Below, one piece after another: positions 28,869 to 37,798 of a stretch of DNA of 64,000 nucleotides. Position 1 is the stretch's first letter. Every line of letters starts with the position of its first letter. Source of the stretch: Streptomyces hygroscopicus (GTDB taxonomy: Bacteria > Actinomycetota > Actinomycetes > Streptomycetales > Streptomycetaceae). The notes under the pieces were generated by a model. The model searched no databases, had not been told where the DNA came from, and saw nothing but the letters and a program-made list of their open reading frames with translations. The stretch covers positions 5,022,001-5,086,000 of the forward strand of contig CP018627.1 in NCBI GenBank assembly GCA_002021875.1, in the 5' to 3' direction. The position numbers were made by a program, and so were the translations under genes.

Positions 28869-29543
28869 CCGGGAAGTCTCTCAGAAGTGCCTCGCACAAC
28901 GAGCGGGTTTCGAGAGGACTTTTGCGAATGGCGACCTGGGGAAACGTGATCGCTACGGGGGTTCTCGCAGAACTCTCGCATCTGGTCATTTATGAGAGCG
29001 GCTGAGCGCGGTGCCACGGCGAGGCGAAGCTCATCGGGCGTTATGAATTTGTAATGTTCAGTGTTTTCCGTGCCTCCCGGCGCCGTTTCCGTTGGCACAA
29101 GTGACACACGCCGTCGCCCCGTTTCACCTACCGAGCCGCGCGGAAATCCATGCAGATCCGGGCCGAAACCCTGCGGGATGCACCACCCCTTGAGTGCTGC
29201 CCAGGACGCAGACGCTGGTCACCGGCCTGCGCGCGCTCCGGCTGCACGGCATCCCGCTCCGGGAAATACCCGCCTCATCTGTCGGATTCCGCTACCCGTT
29301 TTTTGACACGTGAGGAGTCAGGAAACATCGGTTGTGACAACAGAAACCGCTGGTCATCGGCCTAATTCGAGGGTCGCGAGGGAACGTGGGGATGAGTTAC
29401 GTTCTGTGGCGTCCCCGTCACCGGCGAGGGATACGCAAAGTGGCAGGAGCCCCGCGGGCCTGCGGGGCTCCTGCCACCCGTCAACCGGAACCAGTCGGCC
29501 TGCATGTGACAGCGCGGGGCCGACCAGAGAGTTGGAGGACAGG
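28869..29543. other. Island stretch without a supported gene
   Basis: 675 bp with lower GC at the left. The only structure I see is a perfect 15-bp hairpin at 29441-29476 (arm TGGCAGGAGCCCCGC, six-base loop), a likely terminator although no gene precedes it convincingly. Confidence 0.45.
29441..29476 (+). terminator. Perfect 15-bp hairpin
   Basis: TGGCAGGAGCCCCGC, six bases, then its exact complement. It lies about 70 bp upstream of the 67-residue gene and would insulate that gene from upstream transcription. Confidence 0.6.
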
Positions 29544-29747
29544 ATGGCAGACATCCTCAAGCTGTGCAGTACACCGCCCGGCCCGTTGCCGGAGCGAGGG
29601 CTGCTGGTCACGGCCCGGCCCGCCGCGTGGCAGGCGCTGGGTGTCGCGCTCGCGACGGCGGCGGCGGTGTTCGCCCCCATCGCCGCCCCCGCTGCGCCGG
29701 CCCTGTACGTGCTGTGCGCGGTGCGGCTTCGCCGCGTCCGCCTGTAG
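29544..29747 (+). CDS. Small membrane protein (67 residues)
   Basis: ATG at 29544 with a GGAGG ribosome site eight bases upstream. Begins MADILKLCSTPPGPLPERGL and has a long hydrophobic region WQALGVALATAAAVFAPIAA continuing to APALYVLCAVRL, i.e. two close helices or one hairpin, ending in basic residues. Unknown function; part of the island cargo, 80 bp upstream of the next gene on the same strand. Confidence 0.6.
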   Translation: MADILKLCSTPPGPLPERGLLVTARPAAWQALGVALATAAAVFAPIAAPAAPALYVLCAVRLRRVRL

Positions 29748-29826
29748 CGGCGCGCGTGCCGCACGACCTCGTGTGACTCGACGGCCGACCAGCAGCCGCC
29801 GAGATTCCGTCAACCGAGACGAAGAG

Positions 29827-30171
29827 ATGGCGAACGTGAGCAACTTCCCCACTGGCGTATTGAGCACGATCCGGCACGCCCTTGTGTTCAACCTGCGCGA
29901 GTACCACCAGCGGTTCGGCGAGGATCTCCCGGACTCGGACCTATACGTCGACATCGTCAAAGCGGTGAAGTGGGTACACGAGACGGACCCGCAAACCGCT
30001 GTCAGCCTCGTATGGCACGCCTTCCAGGAGGCCACGGTCGATGACGGCCCGACCTTGGAGGACGCGGCACGCTGCCTGCGTCTCTCGCTGACACAGTCCA
30101 GCGAGCCCTACGGCCGGTGGACCCCGGAGGAAGCGGACGGCTTCGTCGCAGCCGCCCTGATCATGCGCTGA
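29827..30171 (+). CDS. Hypothetical protein (114 residues)
   Basis: ATG at 29827 (MANVSNFPTGVLSTIRHALV) with a purine-rich GAAGAG just before it. All-helical soluble protein: LREYHQRFGEDLPDSDLYVD, VKAVKWVHETDPQTAVSLVW, ending FVAAALIMR. No recognised family. Probably co-transcribed with the 67-residue membrane protein. Confidence 0.6.
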   Translation: MANVSNFPTGVLSTIRHALVFNLREYHQRFGEDLPDSDLYVDIVKAVKWVHETDPQTAVSLVWHAFQEATVDDGPTLEDAARCLRLSLTQSSEPYGRWTPEEADGFVAAALIMR

Positions 30172-30315
30172 CAGCCCTCCGGGAAGACCTCCGGCCAGCT
30201 CCTCCAAGAGGGGCCCGCCGGGGGTCTTCTGCTCGCCGGACATGCCCCTACCCGCAGGACAGGGGCTACTCATGCTGCGGTGCCTGCGCGTCGCCGATGG
30301 TGACGCACAGAGCTG

Positions 30316-30582
30316 TCAGTCCAGCACGTCGTACGTGCCCGTCGGCCAGTCCGCGAACAGGGTGTACTGCACCTCGGTCCGCTCCGGCGCTGACTTCGTC
30401 GCGGGCCAGCTCAGCTCGACGGGTTCACAGTCGACCAGGACGCGCTCTTGGCATCCCTCGAAGTTGCCCGGGTCGGACGCAATGCCGACGTAGACGGGCG
30501 CGTCGTCGGGGAGATCCTTGATTGCTTCGCGAAGGCGTCCAGCCGTCCAGGCCTCGGGCGAGTGAGCGTAGGTGTCAGCCAT
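30316..30582 (-). CDS. DUF6225-like small protein
   Basis: 88 residues from ATG at 30582 (MADTYAHSPEAWTAGRLREA). WTAGRLREAIKDLPDDAPVY and the C-terminal YTLFADWPTGTYDVLD resemble the actinobacterial DUF6225 family, short single-domain proteins of unknown role. The name is from memory of the family pattern and is moderately certain. The open frame extends 19 codons upstream without a ribosome site. Confidence 0.6.
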   Translation of the reverse strand: MADTYAHSPEAWTAGRLREAIKDLPDDAPVYVGIASDPGNFEGCQERVLVDCEPVELSWPATKSAPERTEVQYTLFADWPTGTYDVLD

Positions 30583-30720
30583 GCCGGGAGTATCCCATTT
30601 GACGCTCTCCCTCCGGGGCGAATGCGCGACTGCCATCACCCTTCGGGCTTGCGGTAGTTATCAGGGCATGGAGAGCAACCCGATCCTGTCCCGGACACAG
30701 TCTTCGAAGCGCTCACAGGC

Positions 30721-30963
30721 GTGCCTGCCCCGCGGGCCGGCGCCGTCGCCGAGCCGATGAACATGGAAGTCGGCGGGACCGTCTGCGACTTCTGCCCGAC
30801 GGACCCCTTCGCTGACACGGACCCCGAACCGGTGGTGTGGGCCTTCCCCGCGGGCGAGGCCACGCGGTCGGCGGAACAGGGCAGCGCGCGAGGACAGGAA
30901 GTCCCCGGCTCGGGCGAGGAAGTCGTCGACGTCTTGGGTGAGGTGCCAGCCATCCCGGAGCAT
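30721..30963. pseudogene. Abutting gene fragments (Cys-motif protein and GNAT N-terminus)
   Basis: On the plus strand from about 30757 a coding-like start (MNMEVGGTVCDFCPTDPFAD, then PVVWAFPAGEATRSAEQG) loses its family-like character near 30880. On the minus strand from ATG 30963 a peptide MLRDGWHLTQDVDDFLARAG resembles the N-terminus of streptomycete GNAT acetyltransferases, and is lost at about the same point. The two truncated starts meet head-on, as expected from successive insertions and deletions. Neither is likely functional. Confidence 0.35.
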
Positions 30964-30966
30964 GCT

Positions 30967-31483
30967 TCATGATCCCGGACCCTTCGCCTTCACCGGGGCC
31001 CGGCGCCCGGCCAGGTCCAGCTCCTCGATGTTGACGCCGAGGATCTCCTCCGACCGAGCGACCGTCTCGTACAGCATCCGCCACAGCGTCTTCTCCCGGA
31101 GGTGGACGTCGCGGCGGGCGATCAGCCGGTCGACGGCCATCTTCGACCGGGCCGGGGTCTCCGAGTCCGCCGGGGGCATCCGCTTCACCCACGCCGGGAC
31201 CGCCGGGCCGTGGTACCCGCGCTCGCAGCACCAACCCAGCCAGGAGAGCACCGCCGCCCGGCGGGCGTCCAGGTGTTGACCGCCGCGTCGCCCACAGCTG
31301 TTCGAGGGCTCCGCCGATCTCGTCGTCCGCCACAGTGACGAGCGGTCGGTCCTCGCCGAGGCGTTCAGCGGTCTTGCCGACCCCGATGCCGTACGACCGG
31401 AGGGTGTTGGCGTTGTCGAGCGAGTCGAGGAACACGTCCGCCGCCGTGCGGACGGTCAACGCCTTCCCGGCGGGCAGCTGCAC
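30967..31483 (-). pseudogene. Decayed tyrosine recombinase (TnpI-like), frameshifted and truncated
   Basis: Parallels the intact recombinase at 37905-38879 from [19 protein letters not shown] through [20 protein letters not shown] to the end of homology at VKAKG. Two single-base losses within about 25 bp near 31265-31290 change frame twice, and the catalytic C-terminal half is missing. Similarity to the intact copy extends upstream through the palindromic core at 31574-31600 to the TIR at 31698. Confidence 0.85.
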
Positions 31484-31573
31484 GACCGCGGACGCGGTCT
31501 CCTCCTTGCCACAGATACAGGGTCGCTTCGCGCACGGCCCCGCAGACGTCGCCGCAGGCCACGATCAGCAATG

Positions 31574-31600
31574 CCGCAGATAATAGGGCGTTATCTGTGG
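31574..31600 (-). repeat. Recombination-core palindrome of the remnant transposon
   Basis: CCGCAGATAA and TTATCTGTGG flank a seven-base spacer (one mismatch between arms). It corresponds to the core at 37799-37825 of the intact transposon. Confidence 0.65.
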
Positions 31601-31658
31601 GACGACTTCAGATCGACCCCGCCGCCGACACCCCGTCAGCCCCTCCAGGGCCGACGAA

Positions 31659-31698
31659 GGCTTAGCGCACGATCTGACACGGATGTTCCTCAACCCCC
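31659..31698 (-). repeat. Terminal inverted repeat of the remnant Tn3-family transposon
   Basis: On the minus strand it begins GGGGGTTGAGGAACATC and ends GCGCTAAGCC, as in the intact transposon, but the middle GGAACGAAAAC is diverged. The five bases outside are AGGTC; no partner copy was found. Confidence 0.7.
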
Positions 31699-32884
31699 AG
31701 GTCCGCCGCGCGGCTCTCGACGCCCGCGGCCACCAGGGCGAAGACGTCGGGCCAGGCGTTCGTCTGCCGGACGGCCTGGAGCAGGATCTCGCGCATGGCC
31801 TGCAGGTGGGTCGAGGCGTTCGAACCGGTTGCGTGCCAGGCACCGACACGTTCGTGGCGGCGCCTGGCACGGCAGCAAGCTAGGCAGTCAAAGGGCCTGA
31901 TGCCGCGCAGACCACCTGCCGCACAATGGCCCTGCCAGGCGCGCAGGGCCTTCGGTCTAACGGGTCTGCCACCAGACGTAGAGCAGGAGTGCTCCGCTAG
32001 CGACGGCCTTCACCAGGACGCGAGTCGCCTCGTCCGCCGCCGTGTGCATCAGACGGCGGACTCGGCGGTGAGCAGTTCTCGGGAGTTCCTGCTGCTCAGA
32101 GCCCAGAGGCGGGCCGGACAGGTGATCCAAATGGCAGCAGTGACACTGGTTGGACTTACCCTCGTTGTAGTCGGGATTGATTGTGGGCCTCCCATGATCT
32201 CGATCCGGACGAGCATCGGCGGCCTCCTGTTGCGAGCAGGGGGCCGCCGCCGTTTCCGGCAGAAGCCCGCTAGGCCGTAGGCACCATTGTGAGCCCTAGC
32301 CCCGACAACCAAGCCCGAAGCACCCCCCGTTGTCAGACGCGTGCATCGACTTAGTGGGGGGCCTTTTACCAAACGCGGCCGACAGCAAGGACACCGCAGG
32401 TCAGAGCACTAGTCCCATCACGAAACCACCCCTGCCTGCGCAGAGATCCAACACTCCAATACGTGACACGGTTGACAGCCAGACGAACCGTCACACGTGT
32501 CGTGGCCTCGTAAAACGACCTCGTGAAACGCACGCCGTCGTCGTCGAACGCGTCGCTCTCCTCCAGCACGTCCTTCTTGCCCACAGCAGTGCGCACGGAA
32601 GGAGAGAGTCTGCACCGCTAGGCCCACCACCTGCGCAATGGAACATTGAGCAACACGACGTTATCCGGCCCCCCTCGCAGCCCGGTCTGCAGCGTCGACA
32701 ACTGCATGCCACTCCCGGGCGCGCTGCGCCTGGCCCTCGACTCCTACGGTGCCGAGCGCCCCCGCCCTGCGCAGCATCGACTCCTTCGTGTACGTGGCCC
32801 TCCCCGAGCCCCTCACGCCCCGGCCACCCCCTGCCCCGGTTAGACCTATTGGGCCCAACAGACCTAACCGGCGTTGGCCTGCCC
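31699..32884. other. Long stretch with no confident gene
   Basis: Nearly 1.2 kb with mixed codon usage in all frames. Fragments such as a minus-strand THLQAMREILLQAVRQTNAW reading into the TIR at about 31700-31810 look like gene remnants. A possible tiny membrane peptide lies at 31957-32049. Confidence 0.45.
31957..32049 (-). CDS. Possible 30-residue membrane peptide
   Basis: ATG at 32049, MHTAADEATRVLVKAVASG followed by the hydrophobic ALLLYVWWQTR. It resembles in layout the other short single-helix peptides of the island. No clear ribosome site; weak call. Confidence 0.22.
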   Translation of the reverse strand: MHTAADEATRVLVKAVASGALLLYVWWQTR

Positions 32885-33367
32885 TTACTCGTCCTGCGGG
32901 TCCGCTCCTCGCACGGGGCCGACCAACGCCTCGGCGTCCTGCAGTAGCCGGTCGACGGGGTGCTGGTCTCCGAGTTCGACGGCGAGCGCGGCCCGCACGA
33001 AGGCGGTGAGATCGATGCTGCCGGTCCGCAGATGGAAGGAGCGGAGCACCGCCCCGGCGTCGGCGACGTGGTGGCCGCACCCGGCATGCAGGCAGTGCCC
33101 CTTGGCGGCCAGACCGAGCCGTTTGAAGAGGGCGGTCTTCTCCTCGGTGAGCTGGGCCGGACAGCCGAGGTGGTCCAGCGTGATCTGGAAGTGCTTGCCG
33201 TCCTTCCTGACGGTGAGCCGTCCTCCGCCGGGTGTGACGTAGCGGCCGCCGACCGCCACGGCGCCGTACGGGTGCAGCAGTGGCAGGTCCGTCTCCGTGG
33301 CGTGCAGGACCGGCAGGTTGCCGTACTCGATGTACGGACCGGCGCCGCCGCGGTGCTCGCTCGTCAT
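32885..33367 (-). CDS. Hypothetical protein with a Cys/His cluster
   Basis: 160 residues from ATG at 33367; an AAGGAG motif lies 11 bases upstream. A beta-rich N-terminal half (GAVAVGGRYVTPGGGRLTVR) is followed by GHCLHAGCGHHVADAG, a Cys/His cluster that could bind a metal, and a helical C-terminus. No family recognised. Coding character (third-position GC) is good, making it one of the better-supported cargo genes in this part of the island. Confidence 0.55.
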   Translation of the reverse strand: MTSEHRGGAGPYIEYGNLPVLHATETDLPLLHPYGAVAVGGRYVTPGGGRLTVRKDGKHFQITLDHLGCPAQLTEEKTALFKRLGLAAKGHCLHAGCGHHVADAGAVLRSFHLRTGSIDLTAFVRAALAVELGDQHPVDRLLQDAEALVGPVRGADPQDE

Positions 33368-33745
33368 CAGGTGCTCGTCTCCTTCGCACCGGCGACGGTG
33401 AGCTCGCGCCCCTGGTCCTCGTCGTCCTGGTGGTCGTCGGCGGGCCAGGCGCCGAACGGGAGAAATTTTTTACCCGCACGTTTCCCCGCAAGTTCACAGG
33501 CGAACAGCGTGCACTGCGTGTGATTCGCGAGAGCACCCCCAACACGGACCTTCGAATGGAAGCTTTCTGCCCAAAACTACCGGACACAAAGGGTTACCTA
33601 GGCCGCAACGTCCTTAGAAAACAAGGTACTCTGGGCGTGCTTCGCCGATCCTCCTGTAACTGAGTGGTACGAGCCGCCAGTTCACCGACCCCCGGGACCA
33701 ACGCGACCAGGTACCGGACCGGGAGGGGAAAGTGAGGTGGTGCTG

Positions 33746-33859
33746 ATGAGCGGTCCATGGGACAAACGCGGCAGGAACGACTGGCCCGAGCCGGATAAGT
33801 GGCAGGTCTTCCTGACGGCAGCGAGTCTGCTTGTGGCGATCATCGCCCTGGTGAGGTAG
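33746..33859 (+). CDS. 37-residue single-helix membrane peptide
   Basis: ATG at 33746 preceded by GAGGTGG. Sequence begins MSGPWDKRGRNDWPEPDKWQ and ends in one hydrophobic helix FLTAASLLVAIIALVR. A short inverted repeat (CTCAAC/GTTGAG) follows the stop. Such peptides can be type I toxins, holin-like or membrane regulators; nothing here decides. Confidence 0.45.
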   Translation: MSGPWDKRGRNDWPEPDKWQVFLTAASLLVAIIALVR

Positions 33860-33922
33860 TTCGCTCAACGGAGGTTGAGTGCTCACCCCGAAGCACGGTC
33901 GACGGGCTGCTCCACATGCAGC

Positions 33923-33953
33923 GAGCCCGGTCGCATGATGCTCGACCGGGCTC
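33923..33953. terminator. Perfect 11-bp hairpin
   Basis: GAGCCCGGTCG, nine bases, CGACCGGGCTC. Located 60 bp after the 37-residue peptide gene and upstream of a gene-poor stretch (33,960-34,261) in which I see nothing else. Confidence 0.55.
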
Positions 33954-34261
33954 GGCAACTGCATGAGGCCTGGCTCCGGGCGGCCACCCGGGGCTGGGCC
34001 TTCGTGCGTGGGCCCACTGTGCTGGCAAGCCACTCCACACGCCGTGACTCATAAAAACCTCACCGACCCCAGCGGGGCGTGCAAGCCTTAAGAGTCGAGA
34101 CAACCATAACGCCTTTGCGTCATGGCACGTCATGCGGCGGATGTTGCGCCAACACCGCCAACCGCCTCCGACACTGTTCAGACGGTAGGCACCGCAGGAA
34201 GATGCTCACCGGCACCAAGTTCGGCGAGTAGTTCAAGGGGCAGCTCTTCGTCGAGCGGAAT

Positions 34262-34921
34262 CTACAGCGGGGTGAGGCGGGAGGTGCGGTCCAGGGCCCG
34301 CAGCAGCTCGGGCTCCCATCCGGCGCGCGGGGTGTCGTACGCGACTAGGCCGGAGGCGGCGAGCGCGGCGAGCTGCACCTGGTGCTCGACGCCGAGCCGC
34401 CACGCCTCGCGCAGGACGCGCCGAGCCTCATCGCGTGGGGCACGGCCGGTCGTCGCAGTAGACCGGGCGTCCGGCAGAGCGGCGAGCTGGCGGCCGGTTT
34501 TCTCCAGGCGGTCCATGAACTCGGCGGCCTTCTCGGCGTCCGGGCGTGGCGGCACGAGGATGAGCTCGGGGGCGGCGACGCCGCGGCGCAACTGCTCCAT
34601 TCGCTCGGGCAGCGGCGTCCAGCCTTCGCCGCCCGCGAGTTCGGTGTTCACCTTGGAGACCGCCGCGGCGTAGGCCCGCCCGGCGCCGCGCGGCCGCAGA
34701 GGGGTGCCGGCAGGCCGGTACAGGGGCCCGTCGTCAGTGACGGTGCCGCTGTGGTTGCCGCGTACGGACACCCACAGGGCGTCGGCGGCGCCGGTGACGT
34801 CGACCATCAGCAGGCGGCGCACCAGGAACCAGCACTGAAGCGCGGCCCGAGTCGCCCGGCGCAGCGGGTAGACCTCGACCGAGACCGGATCACCCGGGCG
34901 GGCGTTCTGCGGCCGGCGCAC
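34262..34921 (-). CDS. Hypothetical cargo protein (219 residues)
   Basis: The GTG at 34921 is preferred because a GGCGGAG ribosome site lies nine bases upstream. A nine-base-earlier GTG would abut that site. Contains RRATRAALQCWFLVRRLLMV, AADALWVSVRGNHSGTVTDD, and a helical C-terminal half (DEARRVLREAWRLGVEHQVQ). No known domain. Coding bias is good. It may be the second gene of a pair with the uncertain gene at 34980-35432. Confidence 0.55.
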   Translation of the reverse strand: MRRPQNARPGDPVSVEVYPLRRATRAALQCWFLVRRLLMVDVTGAADALWVSVRGNHSGTVTDDGPLYRPAGTPLRPRGAGRAYAAAVSKVNTELAGGEGWTPLPERMEQLRRGVAAPELILVPPRPDAEKAAEFMDRLEKTGRQLAALPDARSTATTGRAPRDEARRVLREAWRLGVEHQVQLAALAASGLVAYDTPRAGWEPELLRALDRTSRLTPL

Positions 34922-34979
34922 GATGCGCACCTCCGCCAGGGCAGGAGAGAGGTCCTCTAGCTAGTCGGTGTCGCGGTCG

Positions 34980-35432
34980 TCACCCTGCTCCACGTCCTCC
35001 TGGGGCGGCGCTGATCAGGAGATTGACACCGTTACCGTCATGGCTGCGACGCGAGGAGGGGTGTCCGGGGCCGGGCAGCAGGTCGAGGATGGCGCAGATG
35101 ATCGGTGGCGACGGTGGGGGCGTCGGCGGATCTGGAGAGTTTGCGGCCCCCTGGGGGTCTACCTGGGCCTCCGGCTCGGGGCCGTCCAGGCCCGCACCGC
35201 TTGACATGCGGCCCTGCGCTGGGGCGGCGATACGGCCCATGAACTCTCCACTCGTTCGAGTCTCAATCATCGATCCCGAATTCGAACGCGAGGAGGGCCG
35301 CTCTGTGCCGCTCAACGTGATCCACTTCAAATCGGGGGCGCACACAATCTCCGCGCGCCCCCCTTTGCTACTGAAGGGTGCGAAGGTGCCGCCGAAACGG
35401 TTACCCAGTGCGTCTACCTGCGGAAACGCCAT
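34980..35432 (-). CDS. Uncertain hypothetical protein
   Basis: 150 codons from ATG 35432. The first two-thirds read like a real protein (MAFPQVDALGNRFGGTFAPF, then GRAEIVCAPDLKWITLSGTE) while the last third is a Pro/Ser-rich low-complexity tail that may be out of frame. No ribosome site is evident and the opposite strand is also open, so the strand choice rests on modestly better codon usage. Confidence 0.3.
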   Translation of the reverse strand: MAFPQVDALGNRFGGTFAPFSSKGGRAEIVCAPDLKWITLSGTERPSSRSNSGSMIETRTSGEFMGRIAAPAQGRMSSGAGLDGPEPEAQVDPQGAANSPDPPTPPPSPPIICAILDLLPGPGHPSSRRSHDGNGVNLLISAAPGGRGAG

Positions 35433-35665
35433 CAGATACTGACGGGTAGGTATTTCTGCCCGCAATCAAGGGCCTTTGGAATTGCCGGTTCCGCGCATGA
35501 TCGTCCCTCAGTTCCCTGCGGAATCCATGAAGTTCTCCACCGGGGTGATCCTGGGGGCGCAGGTGCTGTAGTCGGGAACCGGTAGAGTTCTGACCGCACC
35601 TTCTTTCTGATGGCGGGTTCGGTCGGCTTGCTCGGCCGGGGTCGACCGCTCCGGGGAAGGAGGTG

Positions 35666-35836
35666 ATGCGCGTGGAAAGCAACCCGCCTCAGGGCGGGGA
35701 AGCCCCGCCCCAGGGTGGGGGGACCCCACCTCCGAGCGGGGAGGGTCGGTACCGGAAGGTCGGTAAGCAGATTCTCGTCTGGCTGACGCTCCAGGGCCTG
35801 AAGGCCTTGATCCGTCACGTGATCGAAAAGCTGTGA
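35666..35836 (+). CDS. 56-residue Pro-rich peptide with C-terminal helix
   Basis: ATG at 35666 follows a strong GGGGAAGGAGGTG ribosome site. The N-terminal half is Pro/Gly-rich (NPPQGGEAPPQGGGTPPPSG); the C-terminal half is one amphipathic or membrane helix, YRKVGKQILVWLTLQGLKAL then IRHVIEKL. A terminator follows directly. Unknown function. Confidence 0.55.
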   Translation: MRVESNPPQGGEAPPQGGGTPPPSGEGRYRKVGKQILVWLTLQGLKALIRHVIEKL

Positions 35837-35877
35837 AAACGGCGCGGGCCCCCTGATGGCACAGGGGACCCGTTTTC
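35835..35877 (+). terminator. Rho-independent-like terminator after the 56-residue gene
   Basis: CCCCTG pairs with CAGGGG, extended through GGG/CCC and AAAACG/CGTTTT, forming a long interrupted stem. It starts at the stop codon of the small gene. Confidence 0.7.
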
Positions 35878-36194
35878 GGGAGACTGAGCTCCCACGCCGG
35901 CCTCGTGCCCCTCGCTGGCCTCGCGAACCGATGGGGGGTACGGGGCCTCTTCTCTATGTACCCACGTACACCTCTGTGCTGCATGCGGGTTCAGACCCGT
36001 GATCTAAACCTGCTCTCAGCGGCCCCCAACCTCGCCTATTTCCGGGCCTGCATCTAGCGGTTTGGCCAGTAAAATGGACGCCTGTCGAGGTCAGAGACTG
36101 ACACCGTGATATCAAGTCGCCGCTTGGGAGTAACGACAAGGTACCCCTAAACTGCTCCCTTCTGCACGTCGTCTGCACATTGAGAGGAGAGCCA

Positions 36195-37499
36195 ATGTCT
36201 CGGGGGCTGGCTGACTTCGATCCTGCAGCGCTCTCCAGTCTGCGTACCAACTACATCGGTGAGGACGGCGTTGGAAGGGGGCTGACAGCCGAACAGCTCG
36301 CAGTGATGGCCGGGGCCACCAAAGCTCAGGTTCTCGCTTACGAGAACGGGCGCCGGGTGCCCGACCCCGAGCGCATCCAGGCGCTGGCCGACGCTCTGGG
36401 GGTCAGGCCTCGCCGGTTGATGGATCGGAGCAGGTCGCATCTCTGGAGCGTGGCGGATCTGAGGCGAGGCTGCGGCTTCACCGCCCAGCGCCTTGTAGAG
36501 GAGCTCGGCATCTCCCCCAAGTCCTACCGGCGGTTCGAGCAGCAGGCCATCGTTCCAGCTCGACGGCCGCGGTTCCTTGATGACGTAGCCGGGAGTCTCG
36601 GGGTCCAGCTCACAGCGCTGGAACTTGCTATCGACAACATTCCAGCCGTTGCACGGCGCCATCAGCGGGCCGCGGAGCTCACAGCCGTGCTGGCCGCGCG
36701 CTACGTTTCACGTAGCGGTCTCTGGAAGGGGCCAGCCGCCGAGGACGTGGAGCTTCTGGAGTTGGCCGCGCTCTACGGGCGGCCGCCGCAAAGGCTTCGG
36801 CGAGTGCTGACCCACCAGCTCGGCGAGCTGCGGCACATGATGGTACGGATCAAGCGCGAGCAGGTGATCGCCGAATACGATCCAGATCTGCCTCGCCAGC
36901 AGAAGGCATCCAGCGCGGCCGAGCGGTGGGAGGAGATGTATGAGAGGGATCTTGGGGCGATCCCGCTTCGGCTGGAAGAGTTCCACCGCACCTCCCAGCC
37001 TTCAGATGCCTGGCAAGCGCTCGTGGATCTCCACGACGCAGACGCACGGCCCGAAGGTTTCTGGGTGCCTTCAGCTCTGCTGGCGCGAACAGACACTCTG
37101 ACGCTGCTGCCCCCCTCGCTGGTCGCCCAGCGCCTGTTCGATGACGTCCCAGCAGCCCAGCTCACCAGGCGTGGACTCATCCACCTGCGCAAGTTTCGCG
37201 AACTCTACGCTGCTCTTTTCCCGGGTATCCGCCGTCCGCGCCTTTCTAATCGGTCTTCCCGAGGGGCATCTGGCGCAGCACGTTCTCCCGCGCCCCCGCC
37301 TGAGCTCTCCATCCAGCTACCCGGCCGCTCGGAGCGTTTTGCCGTTCCACCACTCACGTTGAGCAAGCTGGTTCGCCAGTCAGAGGCCAAAGGCGTCACC
37401 GACATTCGGCTCTCCTCGACCATGGTCATGCGCGTTGGCACACAACGGCCCTCTGCAACCGTGGGCGCAGAGGAGCCGACCGACAACGAAACCTTTTGA
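36195..37499 (+). CDS. Double helix-turn-helix (XRE-type) protein
   Basis: 434 residues from ATG at 36195 with an AGGAGAG ribosome site. Two XRE-like HTH units: residues about 25-75 (LTAEQLAVMAGATKAQVLAY then ENGRRVPDPERIQALADALG) and about 85-135 (FTAQRLVEELGISPKSYRRF, EQQAIVPARRP). The middle and C-terminal parts are helical, without an enzyme motif; the last 90 residues are Ser/Pro-rich. Slightly lower GC than the core. Probably a DNA-binding regulator within the island; targets unknown. The 317 bp upstream hold only the promoter region. Confidence 0.72.
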   Translation: MSRGLADFDPAALSSLRTNYIGEDGVGRGLTAEQLAVMAGATKAQVLAYENGRRVPDPERIQALADALGVRPRRLMDRSRSHLWSVADLRRGCGFTAQRLVEELGISPKSYRRFEQQAIVPARRPRFLDDVAGSLGVQLTALELAIDNIPAVARRHQRAAELTAVLAARYVSRSGLWKGPAAEDVELLELAALYGRPPQRLRRVLTHQLGELRHMMVRIKREQVIAEYDPDLPRQQKASSAAERWEEMYERDLGAIPLRLEEFHRTSQPSDAWQALVDLHDADARPEGFWVPSALLARTDTLTLLPPSLVAQRLFDDVPAAQLTRRGLIHLRKFRELYAALFPGIRRPRLSNRSSRGASGAARSPAPPPELSIQLPGRSERFAVPPLTLSKLVRQSEAKGVTDIRLSSTMVMRVGTQRPSATVGAEEPTDNETF

Positions 37500-37523
37500 C
37501 CCCTTAAGGTGCGGCGACATCGA

Positions 37524-37698
37524 CTACCGGGGGCCCGGGGCCAGATCGCTCCACAGGCCGCGCTGGATGGGTTGGCCGTCCGTGAGCAGGCCCAGAGCGG
37601 CGGCCACCTGCCGTCGGGATGCCCGGGCCTCGTAGGCCCGCTGCCGGCATGAGCGGCGGCAGTAGTCGCGCTTCCGGCCGGTGCCCGTCTGGCAGATC
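37524..37698 (-). pseudogene. 3' part of a small Cys-motif gene split by the Tn3 transposon
   Basis: Reads TGTGRKRDYCRRSCRQRAYE onward to ALGLLTDGQPIQRGLWSDLA and a stop at 37524. Removing the transposon and one AGATC copy joins it in frame to the 5' part at 43616-43679, giving a 77-residue protein with CLW..., DYCRRSC cysteines, a short streptomycete family with a zinc-finger look. The junction is exact. Confidence 0.75.
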
Positions 37699-37738
37699 GG
37701 GGGTTGAAGAACATCGGAACGAAAACCGGCGCTAAGCC
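37699..37738 (+). repeat. Left TIR of the Tn3-family transposon
   Basis: Forty bases beginning GGGGGTTGAAGAACATCG and ending GCGCTAAGCC; AGATC lies immediately outside. Confidence 0.93.
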
Positions 37739-37798
37739 TTCGTCGGCCCTGGTGGGCGGCTGACGGGGCGTCGACGATGGGACCCATATGAAGTCGTT

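Larger units (their letters stand above)
30967..31698 (-). mobile_element. Remnant end of a second Tn3-family transposon
   Basis: Contains a 40-bp terminal inverted repeat (31659-31698), the recombination core palindrome and the decayed recombinase, in the same order as the left end of the intact transposon at 37699 but in inverted orientation. The rest of the transposon, including tnpA and the other TIR, is absent; homology ends abruptly near 30970. Confidence 0.75.

Noticed and set aside
32366..32596. 76-codon minus-strand gene (KKDVLEESDAFDDDGVRFTR)
   Set aside because: A coding-like patch exists but no ribosome site, start context or intact family; treated as part of the gene-poor stretch.
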